From assembly GCA_017615835.1 (NCBI GenBank), contig JAFZZI010000007.1, forward strand, positions 248,001 to 312,000: 64,000 nt of DNA, in the 5' to 3' direction. Origin of the DNA: Bacteroidaceae bacterium (GTDB lineage Bacteria; Bacteroidota; Bacteroidia; Bacteroidales; Bacteroidaceae). How positions within the stretch are numbered: position 1 is the first letter of the stretch; each line of letters starts with the position of its first letter. Made by a program: the position numbers and the translations under genes. Below are positions 38,813 to 47,702 of this stretch, piece by piece. Under the pieces are notes generated by a model. The model saw nothing but the letters and a program-made list of their open reading frames with translations. It did no database searches and was not told the DNA's origin.

Positions 38813-41800
38813 ATGAAAAGAACCTTGTCTGTGCTTTTTGCGTGTTTTTTGCTCTCAATGAGCGCAAGTGGTGCGCGCTATTCATATTCAGAGCTTCTCC
38901 CTGAAGACGGTTATCCTACCAGGGTCAATTCTTTCTGTGTGGAACAGCTTGGTTTCGCGTGGCTCGGTTCTGACGATGGTCTCTACTTTCTTACAGGAAA
39001 CAACACCTTCCTGAAATTTGATGCAGGTGATAAAGATTACGGACTTCCCGGTTCCGATATTATCCGCATATACAAGGATGAGAAGGAGACAGTCTGGGTG
39101 TTGACAGATAAAGGATTCGTCGGTTATTCCAATGTTTATGAGAGTGGTGCTGCTTCCAGAATTGTGGGAATTGACGGGGAGACAGTAGTCTGTTCTGTTG
39201 TCTCCGACGGACAGGATGTTTATTTTGGCGGAATCAACAAGGTTTGGAAGTTCAACCATGAAACGGGAGAATTCTCATTGTTTCAAGAATTCCTGACTAA
39301 TGACGACTTCAAGATTGACGGCCTTTTTCTGACGGATGGGAAACGTGGCAGAAGTTTGGTGCTCTTCAGTCTCGGTACTTCAAGCCTGATCGAAATAGAC
39401 CTTTCCACCGGCAATGTCCGCAGGGACTTCATGCCATCAGAAAACCGTTATATGGCAGCTTTCATCGATTCGAAGGGCATGATATGGATGTCCGAGTACA
39501 ACGATGGCATAAGCTGCTTTGAAGACGGTCGTCTGATAGCCAGGTACAATATCGACAATTCGAATATCACCAGCAATCTCGTTCTTTGTTTTGCAGAACG
39601 GAACGGGAAAATATGGATGGGTACGGTAGGAGGCGGCATCAGCATACTTGATCCTGCTTCAGGAGAGTTTGAGCAGTTGATGTACAAAGAAGACGATTCC
39701 CGAAGCATGCCCGCCCTTTCCGTTATTTCCATCTTCTGCGACCATAATGGGCATGTGTGGTGCGGCCGACCGGCAGGTGGCCCCTTTATTATCAGTGAGA
39801 CACAGATAGAAAGCATATCTACAGAAGACATAGGTCTGGGAATTTCACCCGAAGGCTTTAGCGTATTCTATCAGGATAATTCCGATGATTTGGTGTGGAT
39901 GGGTTCTTTCGGTTCCGGTCTTTTAAGCTTTAATCCCGAAACTGGAGAATATGTCCATTATCCTTCTACGTCAGGTCTCTTTATTTACGGAATAGCCCGT
40001 CTGGACGAAGATCACATTGTGCTTTCTTCTCCTGGTGCGGGAGCCCTTGTCTTTGATAAAAAGACAGGCTCCTTGCGTTCTTTGGGGGAGCAGATACGCT
40101 CTTCGCTGCGCTATACTGACAGACTTGTTGGCTCAAGCATAACCAACGATGCTGAAGGACGTGTCCTGTTTGCATCCACATCCGTCCAGCGTCTGGACAA
40201 TACACTTGGGAGACTTGAGACAATCTCTTTCCGGAATGGAGTAATCAAGGGAAGTCTTCAGTTTGTCTCAGGTTCGAAAGGACGCTATCTTATTGACGAC
40301 ACACACTTGTTTGAGTGGGACGAGAGCGGTCCCGACAAATTGAAAGTTCTTTTCGAACAGACCTCTCAGACAAAGTTTAAAAGTGCCACGATGGGAACTG
40401 ACGATGCCATTTGGCTTTCATCAGGCAAGGAAGTTCTTAAATATGACATTTTGAGCGGTGAAATGCAGGCTGAAACCTATTCCTTTAAATCCGAGCCGAC
40501 TTGTCTTTTCTGCGACAAAACGGGCAAGATGTGGATAGGAACACTCGATGAACTATGCGTACTTGATCCCGTGGCAGGTTCAAGAGTTCCTCTCGGCCAT
40601 ATTGACGGTGTAATGAGAAACGAATACTCAGAAATGGCTAAGATTTCGACTTCCAACGGCGACATTTTCCTTGGCGGACGAAACGGAATATTACATATAA
40701 CCCCGGATTTCCATCTTCCCAAGGCCAGGGTTCCGAAGATAGTTGCCTATTCTTTTCTTGTTGACCACCATCCGCTTTCATCGCCTAAAACAGTCGTTCC
40801 GTTCATTCACAGCAATATTGACATAAGGTTTTTTGCGAGGACTCAGGATATAACACGTGCTTCCTTTTATCGTTTCAGGGTAGAATCCCGTGGGCAGTTG
40901 GTTTCTGAGTTTGAGACAACCGATCCTAACCTTCACTACAACCGTCTAAGTCCGGGTCATTACACGGTTTCGGCATCCTGCACTTCGCTTGATGGTGTTT
41001 TCTCTCCAATGGAGGAGATTATATCCTTCGATGTTGCAGTAGCCTGGTTCAATCGGTGGTGGTTCATCACTTTAGTCTCACTTTGCCTGGCTGGATTGTT
41101 GACAGGTATTATTGTCTTTACCAACTACAGAAAGAGAATGAGGAACGAAGTTGAGTATCTAAAGGAGGTTGAGCGCAATAATTTCCTTTTCAATGTGAGC
41201 CTTGAACTCCGTACACCTTTGACTCTGATTATCGGTCCGCTAAGACGTATGTTGCGCAATAAGACTCTCTCGGAGAATGATGCCCGCACGGTCAAGAGTG
41301 TATGTTATCAGGCCAATCATATTTCAGACCTTCTTGACACAGTCCTGACCACCAATAAACTTCAGGATGGCAATTCAAGCGTGCACACACAGCCTGTCAG
41401 TCTTGGAAGATGGGTCAGGAGGGTTGTCGACGACTTTAAAGAGGAGATGTCTGGCCACGAAATGGAAATAAACGTAGCACACGATACCAATGTCGGTTAT
41501 GTTCCGATGGACGAGCATTTGTGCCGCATTGTTTTTTCTAACATACTTTCCAATGCAATGAAACACAATCAGGCCGGAAGGGAAATAAACGTCCGGACAG
41601 AGCTCAAGGAAAAGGAAAACATGGTTCGCATTTCTGTCAGCGACCATGGTTCCGGAGTCGGGGAGGTCAACGTCTCTTCTTTGTTTGACGGTTCCTATCA
41701 AGCCAACGAAGGTGGCAATTCCGGATTTGGCCTGGGACTCTCCTATTCCAAGAAAATAGTTGAAGCCCATCATGGCAAAATGGGGGCCTACAATAATAAT

Positions 41801-42343
41801 GACGATCAAGGTGCAACTTTCTGGTTTGAGCTGCCATGTAGTGAAGAAACAATTCGCCGTAAGGGACGTTCCCGTTCCGCTGCACCTGCAGCTTCAGAAG
41901 AACCGGAAGTTTCCCAGTCTGTTGCTTCTACCGTCGTTCAGGAGGCCGCAGAATCAGCTTCCAAACTTCAGATCAGAGACATCAAGGCTATGACCATCCT
42001 CTTTGTCGATGACGATGCAGACCTGCGTCAGTACGTATCAGACGAACTCGGTGAAATATGCGGCAGGACACTGACTGCCGTCAACGGAGTCGATGCCCTC
42101 AAGGTCTTGTCGGAGAACAGTGTTGATCTTGTCGTAACTGATGTAATGATGCCAGAGATGGATGGTCTTGAACTGTGCCAGATGATGAAGGGAAATCCGA
42201 AACTTGCACATGTCAAAGTCATTATGCTAACGGCCAGAGCAGACGAAACATCACGCAGGAGAGGTTACATGGCCAAGGCCGACTATTATCTGCCCAAACC
42301 TTTCAACATTGAAGAGCTGGTCAGTCTGATGCAGACTGTCTGA
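38813..42343 (+). CDS. Propeller-sensor hybrid histidine kinase lacking the phospho-acceptor His and the AraC domain
   Basis: 1176 residues. After a signal peptide, about 630 residues of two-component propeller repeats follow (FAWLGSDDGLYFL, GKIWMGTVGGGISILD, GHVWCGRPAGGPFI, DLVWMGSFGSGLLSFN, GKMWIGTLDELCVLD), then a Y_Y_Y domain (about 655-740), a membrane helix (about 747-772) and the kinase core. The H-box reads NVSLELRTPLTLI: the usual His is Leu797 (codon CTT at 41201). The ATPase domain keeps an N-box-like FSNILSNAMKHN and the G2 box GFGLGLSYSKKIV; G1 is DHGSGV. The receiver (about 1058-1176) has DDDAD, the acceptor TDVMMPEMDG (Asp1110) and LPKPF. It ends there, whereas most Bacteroidales one-piece hybrids add an AraC-type DNA-binding domain. 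It probably relays signal by a non-canonical route or needs a partner kinase (inference). Confidence 0.88.
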   Translation: MKRTLSVLFACFLLSMSASGARYSYSELLPEDGYPTRVNSFCVEQLGFAWLGSDDGLYFLTGNNTFLKFDAGDKDYGLPGSDIIRIYKDEKETVWVLTDKGFVGYSNVYESGAASRIVGIDGETVVCSVVSDGQDVYFGGINKVWKFNHETGEFSLFQEFLTNDDFKIDGLFLTDGKRGRSLVLFSLGTSSLIEIDLSTGNVRRDFMPSENRYMAAFIDSKGMIWMSEYNDGISCFEDGRLIARYNIDNSNITSNLVLCFAERNGKIWMGTVGGGISILDPASGEFEQLMYKEDDSRSMPALSVISIFCDHNGHVWCGRPAGGPFIISETQIESISTEDIGLGISPEGFSVFYQDNSDDLVWMGSFGSGLLSFNPETGEYVHYPSTSGLFIYGIARLDEDHIVLSSPGAGALVFDKKTGSLRSLGEQIRSSLRYTDRLVGSSITNDAEGRVLFASTSVQRLDNTLGRLETISFRNGVIKGSLQFVSGSKGRYLIDDTHLFEWDESGPDKLKVLFEQTSQTKFKSATMGTDDAIWLSSGKEVLKYDILSGEMQAETYSFKSEPTCLFCDKTGKMWIGTLDELCVLDPVAGSRVPLGHIDGVMRNEYSEMAKISTSNGDIFLGGRNGILHITPDFHLPKARVPKIVAYSFLVDHHPLSSPKTVVPFIHSNIDIRFFARTQDITRASFYRFRVESRGQLVSEFETTDPNLHYNRLSPGHYTVSASCTSLDGVFSPMEEIISFDVAVAWFNRWWFITLVSLCLAGLLTGIIVFTNYRKRMRNEVEYLKEVERNNFLFNVSLELRTPLTLIIGPLRRMLRNKTLSENDARTVKSVCYQANHISDLLDTVLTTNKLQDGNSSVHTQPVSLGRWVRRVVDDFKEEMSGHEMEINVAHDTNVGYVPMDEHLCRIVFSNILSNAMKHNQAGREINVRTELKEKENMVRISVSDHGSGVGEVNVSSLFDGSYQANEGGNSGFGLGLSYSKKIVEAHHGKMGAYNNNDDQGATFWFELPCSEETIRRKGRSRSAAPAASEEPEVSQSVASTVVQEAAESASKLQIRDIKAMTILFVDDDADLRQYVSDELGEICGRTLTAVNGVDALKVLSENSVDLVVTDVMMPEMDGLELCQMMKGNPKLAHVKVIMLTARADETSRRRGYMAKADYYLPKPFNIEELVSLMQTV

Positions 42344-42389
42344 CAGAGAATGCCCTGTATCAGCTAGATTCGCATATAAATAAGGGGCA

Positions 42390-42419
42390 AAAAAAGCCGG
42401 CATGAAACACATGCCGGCC
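42390..42419 (-). terminator. rpsO intrinsic terminator
   Basis: Read on the minus strand: stem GCCGGCATG, 5-base loop, CATGCCGGC, then seven T. It follows the rpsO stop by about 20 bases and also separates rpsO from the convergent kinase gene. Confidence 0.85.
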
Positions 42420-42437
42420 TCTTCGTCAGAGTTAGCC

Positions 42438-42707
42438 TTACTTGCGAAGTCCCAAAGCCTTGACAATCGCACGGTAGCGCTCAATATCCTTGTTCTTAAG
42501 GTAATTGAGCAACGAGCGGCGCTTGCCTACAAGCTGGGTCAAAGCCCTTTCAGTGCTATAATCTTTACGGTTCACTTTAAGGTGTTCCGTCAAATGGGAA
42601 ATACGGTAGGAGAACAGGGCTATCTGGGCTTCAGGCGAGCCAGTATCCGTGTTGGACTTTCCGTACTGTCCAAAGATTTCTTGTTTTTTCTCTTTGTCTA
42701 AATACAT
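42438..42707 (-). CDS. rpsO: 30S ribosomal protein S15
   Basis: 89 residues, full length. It shows the family pattern [49 protein letters not shown] and [13 protein letters not shown] (each seen in part). S15 binds the central domain of 16S rRNA. A monocistronic gene with its own consensus promoter and terminator. Confidence 0.98.
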   Translation of the reverse strand: MYLDKEKKQEIFGQYGKSNTDTGSPEAQIALFSYRISHLTEHLKVNRKDYSTERALTQLVGKRRSLLNYLKNKDIERYRAIVKALGLRK

Positions 42708-42735
42708 TTCAGTTTGAATTTTTATTTAGCGGGTG

Positions 42736-42767
42736 CAAAGTTATGTCTTCTTTTTGTCATATCCAAA
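42736..42767 (-). promoter_or_regulatory. rpsO promoter
   Basis: On the minus strand: TTTG (42767-42764), a 20-base spacer, TAACTTTG (42743-42736) followed by CAC. Full consensus; it faces the repeated typA promoter. Confidence 0.8.
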
Positions 42768-42871
42768 AAAAATGCTTTCCATCTCGGCATAACAAAAATT
42801 GTTTTTTTATTATGCTCTCGATTTTCCGTAACTTTAGATAAGTTACTCCATCTCGGCATAACAAAAATGTT

Positions 42872-42902
42872 TTTGTTCTGCTCTCGATTTTCCGTAACTT
42901 TA
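42872..42902 (+). promoter_or_regulatory. Second-copy promoter upstream of typA
   Basis: TTTG at 42872-42875, a 19-base spacer, TAACTTTA at 42895-42902. One base (final A for G) short of the consensus seen in the third copy, so it is probably weaker. Confidence 0.5.
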
Positions 42903-42937
42903 GATAAGTTACTCCATCTCGGCATAACAAAAATGTT

Positions 42938-42968
42938 TTTGTTCTGCTCTCGATTTTCCGTAACTTTG
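42938..42968 (+). promoter_or_regulatory. typA promoter (third repeat copy)
   Basis: TTTG at 42938-42941, a 19-base spacer, TAACTTTG at 42961-42968, then CAC. A complete Bacteroidota consensus. Transcription would start near 42975, only a few bases before the first typA ATG (42978) and about 15 before the second (42990). Confidence 0.85.
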
Positions 42969-42977
42969 CACTCGGAA

Positions 42978-44783
42978 ATGATCAAATCGATGGAGGTAAG
43001 GAATATAGCCATTATCGCACATGTTGACCATGGCAAGACAACGCTGGTGGACAAAATGATGCTGGCAGGTAATCTATTCAGGGACAACCAGGCTAAAGGC
43101 GAGCTGATGCTTGACAACAATGACCTTGAAAGGGAAAGGGGAATAACCATTCTCTCGAAAAATGTCTCGATCAACTACAAAGGGGTAAAGATAAACATAA
43201 TAGACACTCCGGGCCACTCCGACTTCGGAGGCGAGGTTGAACGGGTGCTCAACATGGCAGATGGTTGCATACTGCTTGTCGATGCCTTCGAAGGACCTAT
43301 GCCGCAGACCAGATTCGTACTTCAGAAAGCTCTACAGATAGGTCTGAAGCCTATTGTTGTGGTGAACAAGGTAGATAAACCCAACTGCCGTCCCGAAGAG
43401 GTGTACGAAATGGTGTTTGACCTTATGTTTGCTTTGAATGCTACCGAAGATCAACTTGACTTTCCGGTGCTGTATGGTTCGGCCAAACAAGGCTGGATGA
43501 GTGAAGACTGGCAGAAACCTACCGATAACATACTGCCGCTTCTGGATGCTATCATAAAATATATCCCTGAACCTAAGAAGACGGAAGGTTCCCTGCAGAT
43601 GCTCATTACATCGCTCGACTATTCATCATATACGGGACGCATAGCGATAGGCCGTGTAAACAGGGGTCTTCTGACAGAGGGGATGACCTGTTCCCTCGCA
43701 CATCGCAACGGAAATATCGAAAAGGTTAAAATAAAGGAACTGCATACCTTTGAGGGTATGGTGCGTAAGCGGACTTCTCAGGTTGAGTCCGGTGACATCT
43801 GTGCTCTCGTGGGACTGGAGAGATTCGAGATTGGCGATACCGTATGTGATGCAACTGAGCCGGATCCACTGCCGCCGATTGCTATTGATGAACCCACGAT
43901 GAGCATGCTTTTCACAATAAACGACTCGCCTTTTTTCGGGAAAGAGGGAAAGTTTGTAACATCTCGTCACATCCACGACAGACTCATGCTGGAACTCGAC
44001 AAGAACCTTGCCCTGCGCGTGACACCGGCAGAAGGTGACGGGAAGTGGATAGTATCGGGTCGAGGCGTATTGCATCTGTCAATACTGATAGAGACAATGC
44101 GCCGCGAAGGCTACGAGTTGCAGGTGGGGCAGCCTCAGGTAATAATGAAAGAGATTGATGGCCGCAATTGTGAACCGATAGAGGAACTGACAATCAGTGT
44201 CCCTGAGGAGTTCAGCAGCAAGATGATAGACTTGGCTACCCGTCGAAAGGGTGAAATGACCTCGATGGAGACTCAGGGCGATCGCGTCATCATAACCTTT
44301 GACATTCCGTCGCGCGGCATAATAGGCCTGCGCACCAACGTGCTCACAGCATCGCAGGGCGAAGCCATCATGGCACACCGTTTCAAGGAGTACCAGCCCT
44401 TCAAGGGCGAAATAGAGCGCCGCTCCAACGGCTCGATGATAGCTATGGAGACCGGAACGGTTTTTGCCTACGCTCTTGACAAACTCCAGGAGAGGGGCAA
44501 GTTCTTCGTAATCCCTCAAGAGCAGGTCTATGCCGGACAGGTGGTGGGCGAGCATGTCCACGAGAAAGACCTTGTGATAAACGTAACCAAGTCAAAACAA
44601 CTGACCAACATGCGTGCCAGCGGAGCCGATGAAAAGGCTCACATAGCTCCACCTGTAGTATTCTCTCTCGAAGAAGCGCTTGAGTATATCAAAAATGACG
44701 AGTATGTCGAAGTAACCCCGAAGAGTATGCGCATGCGCAAGATAATACTTGATGAACTTGAGCGCAAACGTGCAGTCAAATAG
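42978..44783 (+). CDS. typA: Translational GTPase TypA/BipA
   Basis: 601 residues from ATG 42978 ([20 protein letters not shown]); ATG 42990 is an alternative that leaves a longer leader. G1 is [10 protein letters not shown], switch 1 has RERGITI, G3 [17 protein letters not shown]4 NKVDKP, G5 GSAKQGW. EF-G-like domains III and V follow, and the BipA-specific C-terminal domain includes [15 protein letters not shown] and [17 protein letters not shown]. TypA is a ribosome-associated GTPase needed for ribosome assembly and stress or cold growth. An open frame extends 88 codons upstream through the promoter repeats but is not coding. Confidence 0.96.
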   Translation: MIKSMEVRNIAIIAHVDHGKTTLVDKMMLAGNLFRDNQAKGELMLDNNDLERERGITILSKNVSINYKGVKINIIDTPGHSDFGGEVERVLNMADGCILLVDAFEGPMPQTRFVLQKALQIGLKPIVVVNKVDKPNCRPEEVYEMVFDLMFALNATEDQLDFPVLYGSAKQGWMSEDWQKPTDNILPLLDAIIKYIPEPKKTEGSLQMLITSLDYSSYTGRIAIGRVNRGLLTEGMTCSLAHRNGNIEKVKIKELHTFEGMVRKRTSQVESGDICALVGLERFEIGDTVCDATEPDPLPPIAIDEPTMSMLFTINDSPFFGKEGKFVTSRHIHDRLMLELDKNLALRVTPAEGDGKWIVSGRGVLHLSILIETMRREGYELQVGQPQVIMKEIDGRNCEPIEELTISVPEEFSSKMIDLATRRKGEMTSMETQGDRVIITFDIPSRGIIGLRTNVLTASQGEAIMAHRFKEYQPFKGEIERRSNGSMIAMETGTVFAYALDKLQERGKFFVIPQEQVYAGQVVGEHVHEKDLVINVTKSKQLTNMRASGADEKAHIAPPVVFSLEEALEYIKNDEYVEVTPKSMRMRKIILDELERKRAVK

Positions 44784-44786
44784 CCG

Positions 44787-45842
44787 ATGAAAAGGACAGT
44801 TTTTCTTGTGTTGATGCTGCTGACGGCCGTCTTCACGGGCTGTTCCCGCAAAAACCTTTCCGATTTCGTCCTTCGCGGAACCGTCTGGGGCGCCGGTGAT
44901 GCATCGATACTTGTTACAGGAATGGATGCCCGTTTTGACAAGGTCGATACCATCCGCACCGATGGTAACGGTACGTTTGTTTACAGTTGTCGGCTTGACA
45001 CAGTCACACCTCTGTTCCTGATATACTCTGACCGTTGTTATGACGTGGTGTTTGCCGATAAAGGGCTGACCTGTACATTGGTCCGTGACTCGGCGTCAAA
45101 ATATGCTGCCGTGACTGGGGGAGAATGGAACGAGCAGTATGCCAGGTTCCTCAAGGAGTCAGTCAACGATACAACAGACGCCCTCATAATCAACCGCATT
45201 GACAGTTTCATTGAGGCCAACTCTTTTTCGGAAGTGACTCCCTACCTGCTGTACCGTTACTTTCTGCAGGCTGGCTCTGTCAATAGGAGTCGCCTCCTGT
45301 CGCTGATTGAGAAGACTAGCGGCCAGATGCAGGACAACGTATTCATTTCTGTTCTCAAGGGACAACTCGGCACGAACAGACGCCAGCCTACGGTGCTGGA
45401 CAACAAGACAGTTTCAGACACGGCATTTGTACTTACAAAGTTAGGAGATCTGTGCAAGGATGGACACCTTCTGCTCTGTCTGTGGGCCTCATGGGACAGC
45501 ATCAGCCGCAATTCACACAAAGAGCTGAAGGAACTGAAGGAGAAGCATAGTAAAGATATCTTTGATATAGCCGGCATCTCGATAGACACAGAGAAAAACC
45601 GCTGGAAGAGGGCTTTGTCCGAAGACAGTCTCACATGGAGACAGTTCACAGACCTGAATGGCTGGAGCAGTCCTATCATTGATCAGTTGGGTGTGGAGCG
45701 CCTTCCATATTTCATTCTTGTTGATCAGAATCTCAGAATAATTGCACAGGGACGCAGTATAGACGTTATTGCAGACAAGCTGGAGACTTCGTTAAAGCCA
45801 AAACCCGACAAAAGGAATCGAATCAGAAAGGCTCTCCCCTGA
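44787..45842 (+). CDS. Lipoprotein with DUF4369-like and thioredoxin-fold domains, no CXXC
   Basis: 351 residues. A signal peptide ends in the lipobox FTGC with Cys19. The N-terminal half (LRGTVWGAGDASILVTGMD and following beta strands) resembles the DUF4369 domain found in front of thioredoxin-like proteins of Bacteroidota. The C-terminal half has the TlpA/AhpC fold: LLLCLWASWDSISRNSHKEL, FDIAGISIDTEKNRWKRAL, and the cis-proline strand ERLPYFILVDQNLRIIAQG. The redox CXXC is replaced by Asp237-Ser-Ile-Ser240, so it cannot be a thiol oxidoreductase. It starts 3 bases after typA and is probably co-transcribed. Confidence 0.82.
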   Translation: MKRTVFLVLMLLTAVFTGCSRKNLSDFVLRGTVWGAGDASILVTGMDARFDKVDTIRTDGNGTFVYSCRLDTVTPLFLIYSDRCYDVVFADKGLTCTLVRDSASKYAAVTGGEWNEQYARFLKESVNDTTDALIINRIDSFIEANSFSEVTPYLLYRYFLQAGSVNRSRLLSLIEKTSGQMQDNVFISVLKGQLGTNRRQPTVLDNKTVSDTAFVLTKLGDLCKDGHLLLCLWASWDSISRNSHKELKELKEKHSKDIFDIAGISIDTEKNRWKRALSEDSLTWRQFTDLNGWSSPIIDQLGVERLPYFILVDQNLRIIAQGRSIDVIADKLETSLKPKPDKRNRIRKALP

Positions 45843-45898
45843 TATACCAGTTCCTGATACCTTACACATCCTATGACTAACATAAAATCTGATACGAT

Positions 45899-46951
45899 AT
45901 GCTCATTAAAGTTTACGGTGCTGCTGTCCAAGGGATAGAAGCCTACGTAGTGACCATCGAAGTAAACACTTCAAGGGGTATAAAGTTTTTTCTGGTCGGA
46001 TTGCCCGACAATGCTGTACGCGAAAGCCACGAGCGGATAGTTTCGGCTTTCCAGAACAACGGTCTCAAGTTTCCAACAAACCAGATCATCATCAATCTGG
46101 CGCCAGCCGACATACGCAAGGAGGGTGCTTCGTATGATTTACCTCTTGCAGTAGGAATAATGGCGGCCAGTGAAATGCTTCCTCCCGACCGTCTTGAAGA
46201 GACCATGCTGATGGGTGAACTGGGGCTTGATGGCAGGCTACACCCAATTAAAGGAGTACTTCCAATAACCATTAAGGCCCGTGAGGAGGGATTCAAAAGA
46301 TTAATAATACCGCTTCAAAATGCATGTGAAGCCTCGGCAGTTGAAGGAATAGAGATTCTTGGTGCGACCGGACTCGGACAAGTCATAGAATATCTTACAA
46401 AAGGCAAAGGACTTGAACCTTACAAAAGTATGGAAACTTCCTTCAGGCCGGGTACGGAATCCGCCTGTCTGGATTTCTCTGACGTCAAAGGACAGCAGGT
46501 GGGGAAGCGGGCTCTTGAGGTCGCTGCTGCCGGTGGCCATAACATAATCCTTATAGGCAGCCCGGGCTCGGGGAAATCGATGATGGCGCAACGTCTTCCC
46601 TCGATACTTCCGCCTTTGACACTGGAGGAAAGTCTGGAAACAACTAAGATACACTCGGTGGCGGGGTTACTCAGGGCTGGAAGTCCGCTGATAAGTGAAA
46701 GACCTTTCAGGAGTCCACATCACACCATATCGACTATTGCAATGACAGGTGGTGGTGTAAACGCACAACCGGGCGAGATCAGTCTCGCCCATAACGGAGT
46801 CCTTTTTGCCGACGAGTTGCCGGAATTCTCCCGTCAGACGCTCGAATCGCTCAGACAACCGCTTGAGGATCATTGCATAAGTATATCGAGATCTAAATAC
46901 AGTGTCTGCTTCCCGGCCTCATTTATGTTGGTAGCATCAATGAATAGATAG
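45899..46951 (+). pseudogene. yifB: YifB/ComM Mg-chelatase-like ATPase, N-terminal fragment interrupted by element
   Basis: 349 native codons followed by Arg and a TAG supplied by the inserted element. The N-terminal Lon-protease-like domain ([38 protein letters not shown]) and the AAA+ domain are present: Walker A GSPGSGKS (about 220-227), [13 protein letters not shown], and Walker [11 protein letters not shown] (about 300-309). The reading frame stops right after FMLVASMN, the point where intact homologues continue PCPCGYY. The fragment lacks the zinc-finger loop and C-terminal lid and is probably inactive. ComM-type proteins act in branch migration during natural transformation in other bacteria. 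The missing part lies at 61537-62028. Confidence 0.93.
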
Positions 46952-46952
46952 A

Positions 46953-46979
46953 TTAAGGATAAGTATAAGAATAAGGGTG
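46953..46979. repeat. Left terminal inverted repeat (attL side, half attP)
   Basis: 27 bases beginning TTAAGGATAAGTATAAG, matching the complement of 61502-61528 at 25 of 27 positions. On circularisation the two would face each other across an 18-base centre, the layout of a serine-integrase attP. Confidence 0.88.
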
Positions 46980-47001
46980 GAAATCAATCAAAATTTCCAC
47001 C
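46976..47001. repeat. Hairpin just inside the left end
   Basis: GGTGGAAAT (46976-46984) and ATTTCCACC (46993-47001), a 9-base stem with an 8-base loop, overlapping the inner edge of the terminal repeat. A 7-base stem occupies the equivalent place at the right end. Confidence 0.6.
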
Positions 47002-47062
47002 ATAACCCCTAAAGACCGGGTTGTATTTCAATATGTTAATACAGAAACAAACACAACCCTAT

Positions 47063-47221
47063 ATGGATAATACCGATAACCTTGTTAATGAATTAAATAG
47101 CAACTTGAATGAACTATTCCTCTGTGCAAAGGAGAACTCCGATAACGTTCTGGAGGAATACTGTGATATGATGTATTGTTTTCTGAATGACCCTAAAAGA
47201 TTCCAAAAGATATACAACTGA
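47063..47221 (+). CDS. Small hypothetical protein
   Basis: 52 residues from ATG 47063 (MDNTDNLVNELNSNLNELFL); ATGs at 47021 and 47033 are alternatives. Predicted all-helical, acidic, with no recognised family. The open frame is short but its codon use and position in front of the next gene are plausible. Confidence 0.45.
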   Translation: MDNTDNLVNELNSNLNELFLCAKENSDNVLEEYCDMMYCFLNDPKRFQKIYN

Positions 47222-47306
47222 TATCTAAAGATTAACGGTTCATTTGTTAAATATATGTTAAGGAGTGGTTCAAACACTCTCTATGTTTAACTGAAAGAAT
47301 GATAAT

Positions 47307-47615
47307 ATGACGAAGGAAAAACTAAAACTTACCGGCACAGTTAGTAGGTGTCGATGGAATCACAGTGTTTTCGAACTATCATTGCTCGTTGGCGATGTTA
47401 TTAGGAATCAAAATGGCAATCTGTTCAGTAATACGAAGTGGTATTGTCTTAAATCTGACATCAAAACAGTACCGATGGATATCATTAAGACAATCGGAAA
47501 AGGAGACAAAGTGACGGTAGAAGGGATAAAGAATTATCGACTCGTTAAGGATAAGAATGGTTGGACAAGTCTAGATAATTCCATCACAATTACTAAAATA
47601 GAGAAAATCAATTAG
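47307..47615 (+). CDS. Small OB-fold-like protein, possibly single-strand DNA binding
   Basis: 102 residues. The strand pattern LTGTVSRCRW, VFELSLLVGD, TKWYCLKSD, IGKGDKVTVEGIKNYRLVKDKNG and ITITKIEKI is that of an SSB-type OB fold: first strand with Gly, central Trp strand, a GDKVTVEG turn and a final ITKIE strand. No acidic SSB tail is present. Function is inferred from fold pattern only. Confidence 0.6.
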   Translation: MTKEKLKLTGTVSRCRWNHSVFELSLLVGDVIRNQNGNLFSNTKWYCLKSDIKTVPMDIIKTIGKGDKVTVEGIKNYRLVKDKNGWTSLDNSITITKIEKIN

Positions 47616-47671
47616 AAACGTCGATAATAACAGAAGACTTAAAAGAAAAATCTAAATACGAAATAAATGAC

Positions 47672-47679
47672 TATATTTG
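47672..47679 (+). promoter_or_regulatory. -7 box in front of the 228-residue hypothetical gene
   Basis: TATATTTG, an exact TAnnTTTG match 24 bases before ATG 47703. It rules out the in-frame ATG at 47667 as start. The same octamer occurs at 52706 before another element gene. Confidence 0.5.
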
Positions 47680-47702
47680 TTATGAATCAAAAATATCATA
47701 AT

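Larger units (their letters stand above)
42779..42980. repeat. Three tandem direct repeats (69, 66 and 66 bp) upstream of typA
   Basis: Units begin with CCATCTCGGCATAACAAAAA at 42779, 42848 and 42914. Units 2 and 3 are almost identical up to the end of the -7 region; unit 1 has three extra bases in its T-rich part. Each unit contains a promoter-like pair with 19-base spacing: TTTA/TAACTTTA (42806, 42829), TTTG/TAACTTTA (42872, 42895) and TTTG/TAACTTTG (42938, 42961). The unit length of about 22 codons keeps a false reading frame open through the region. Confidence 0.92.

Noticed and set aside
42714-42977. N-terminal extension of TypA through three repeats of a 22-residue unit
   Set aside because: The frame stays open only because the repeat unit is a multiple of three. 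It contains consensus promoters, and other TypA proteins start near [13 protein letters not shown].
42779-42980. CRISPR-like array
   Set aside because: Only three head-to-tail units without unique spacers; the repeated unit is a promoter region.
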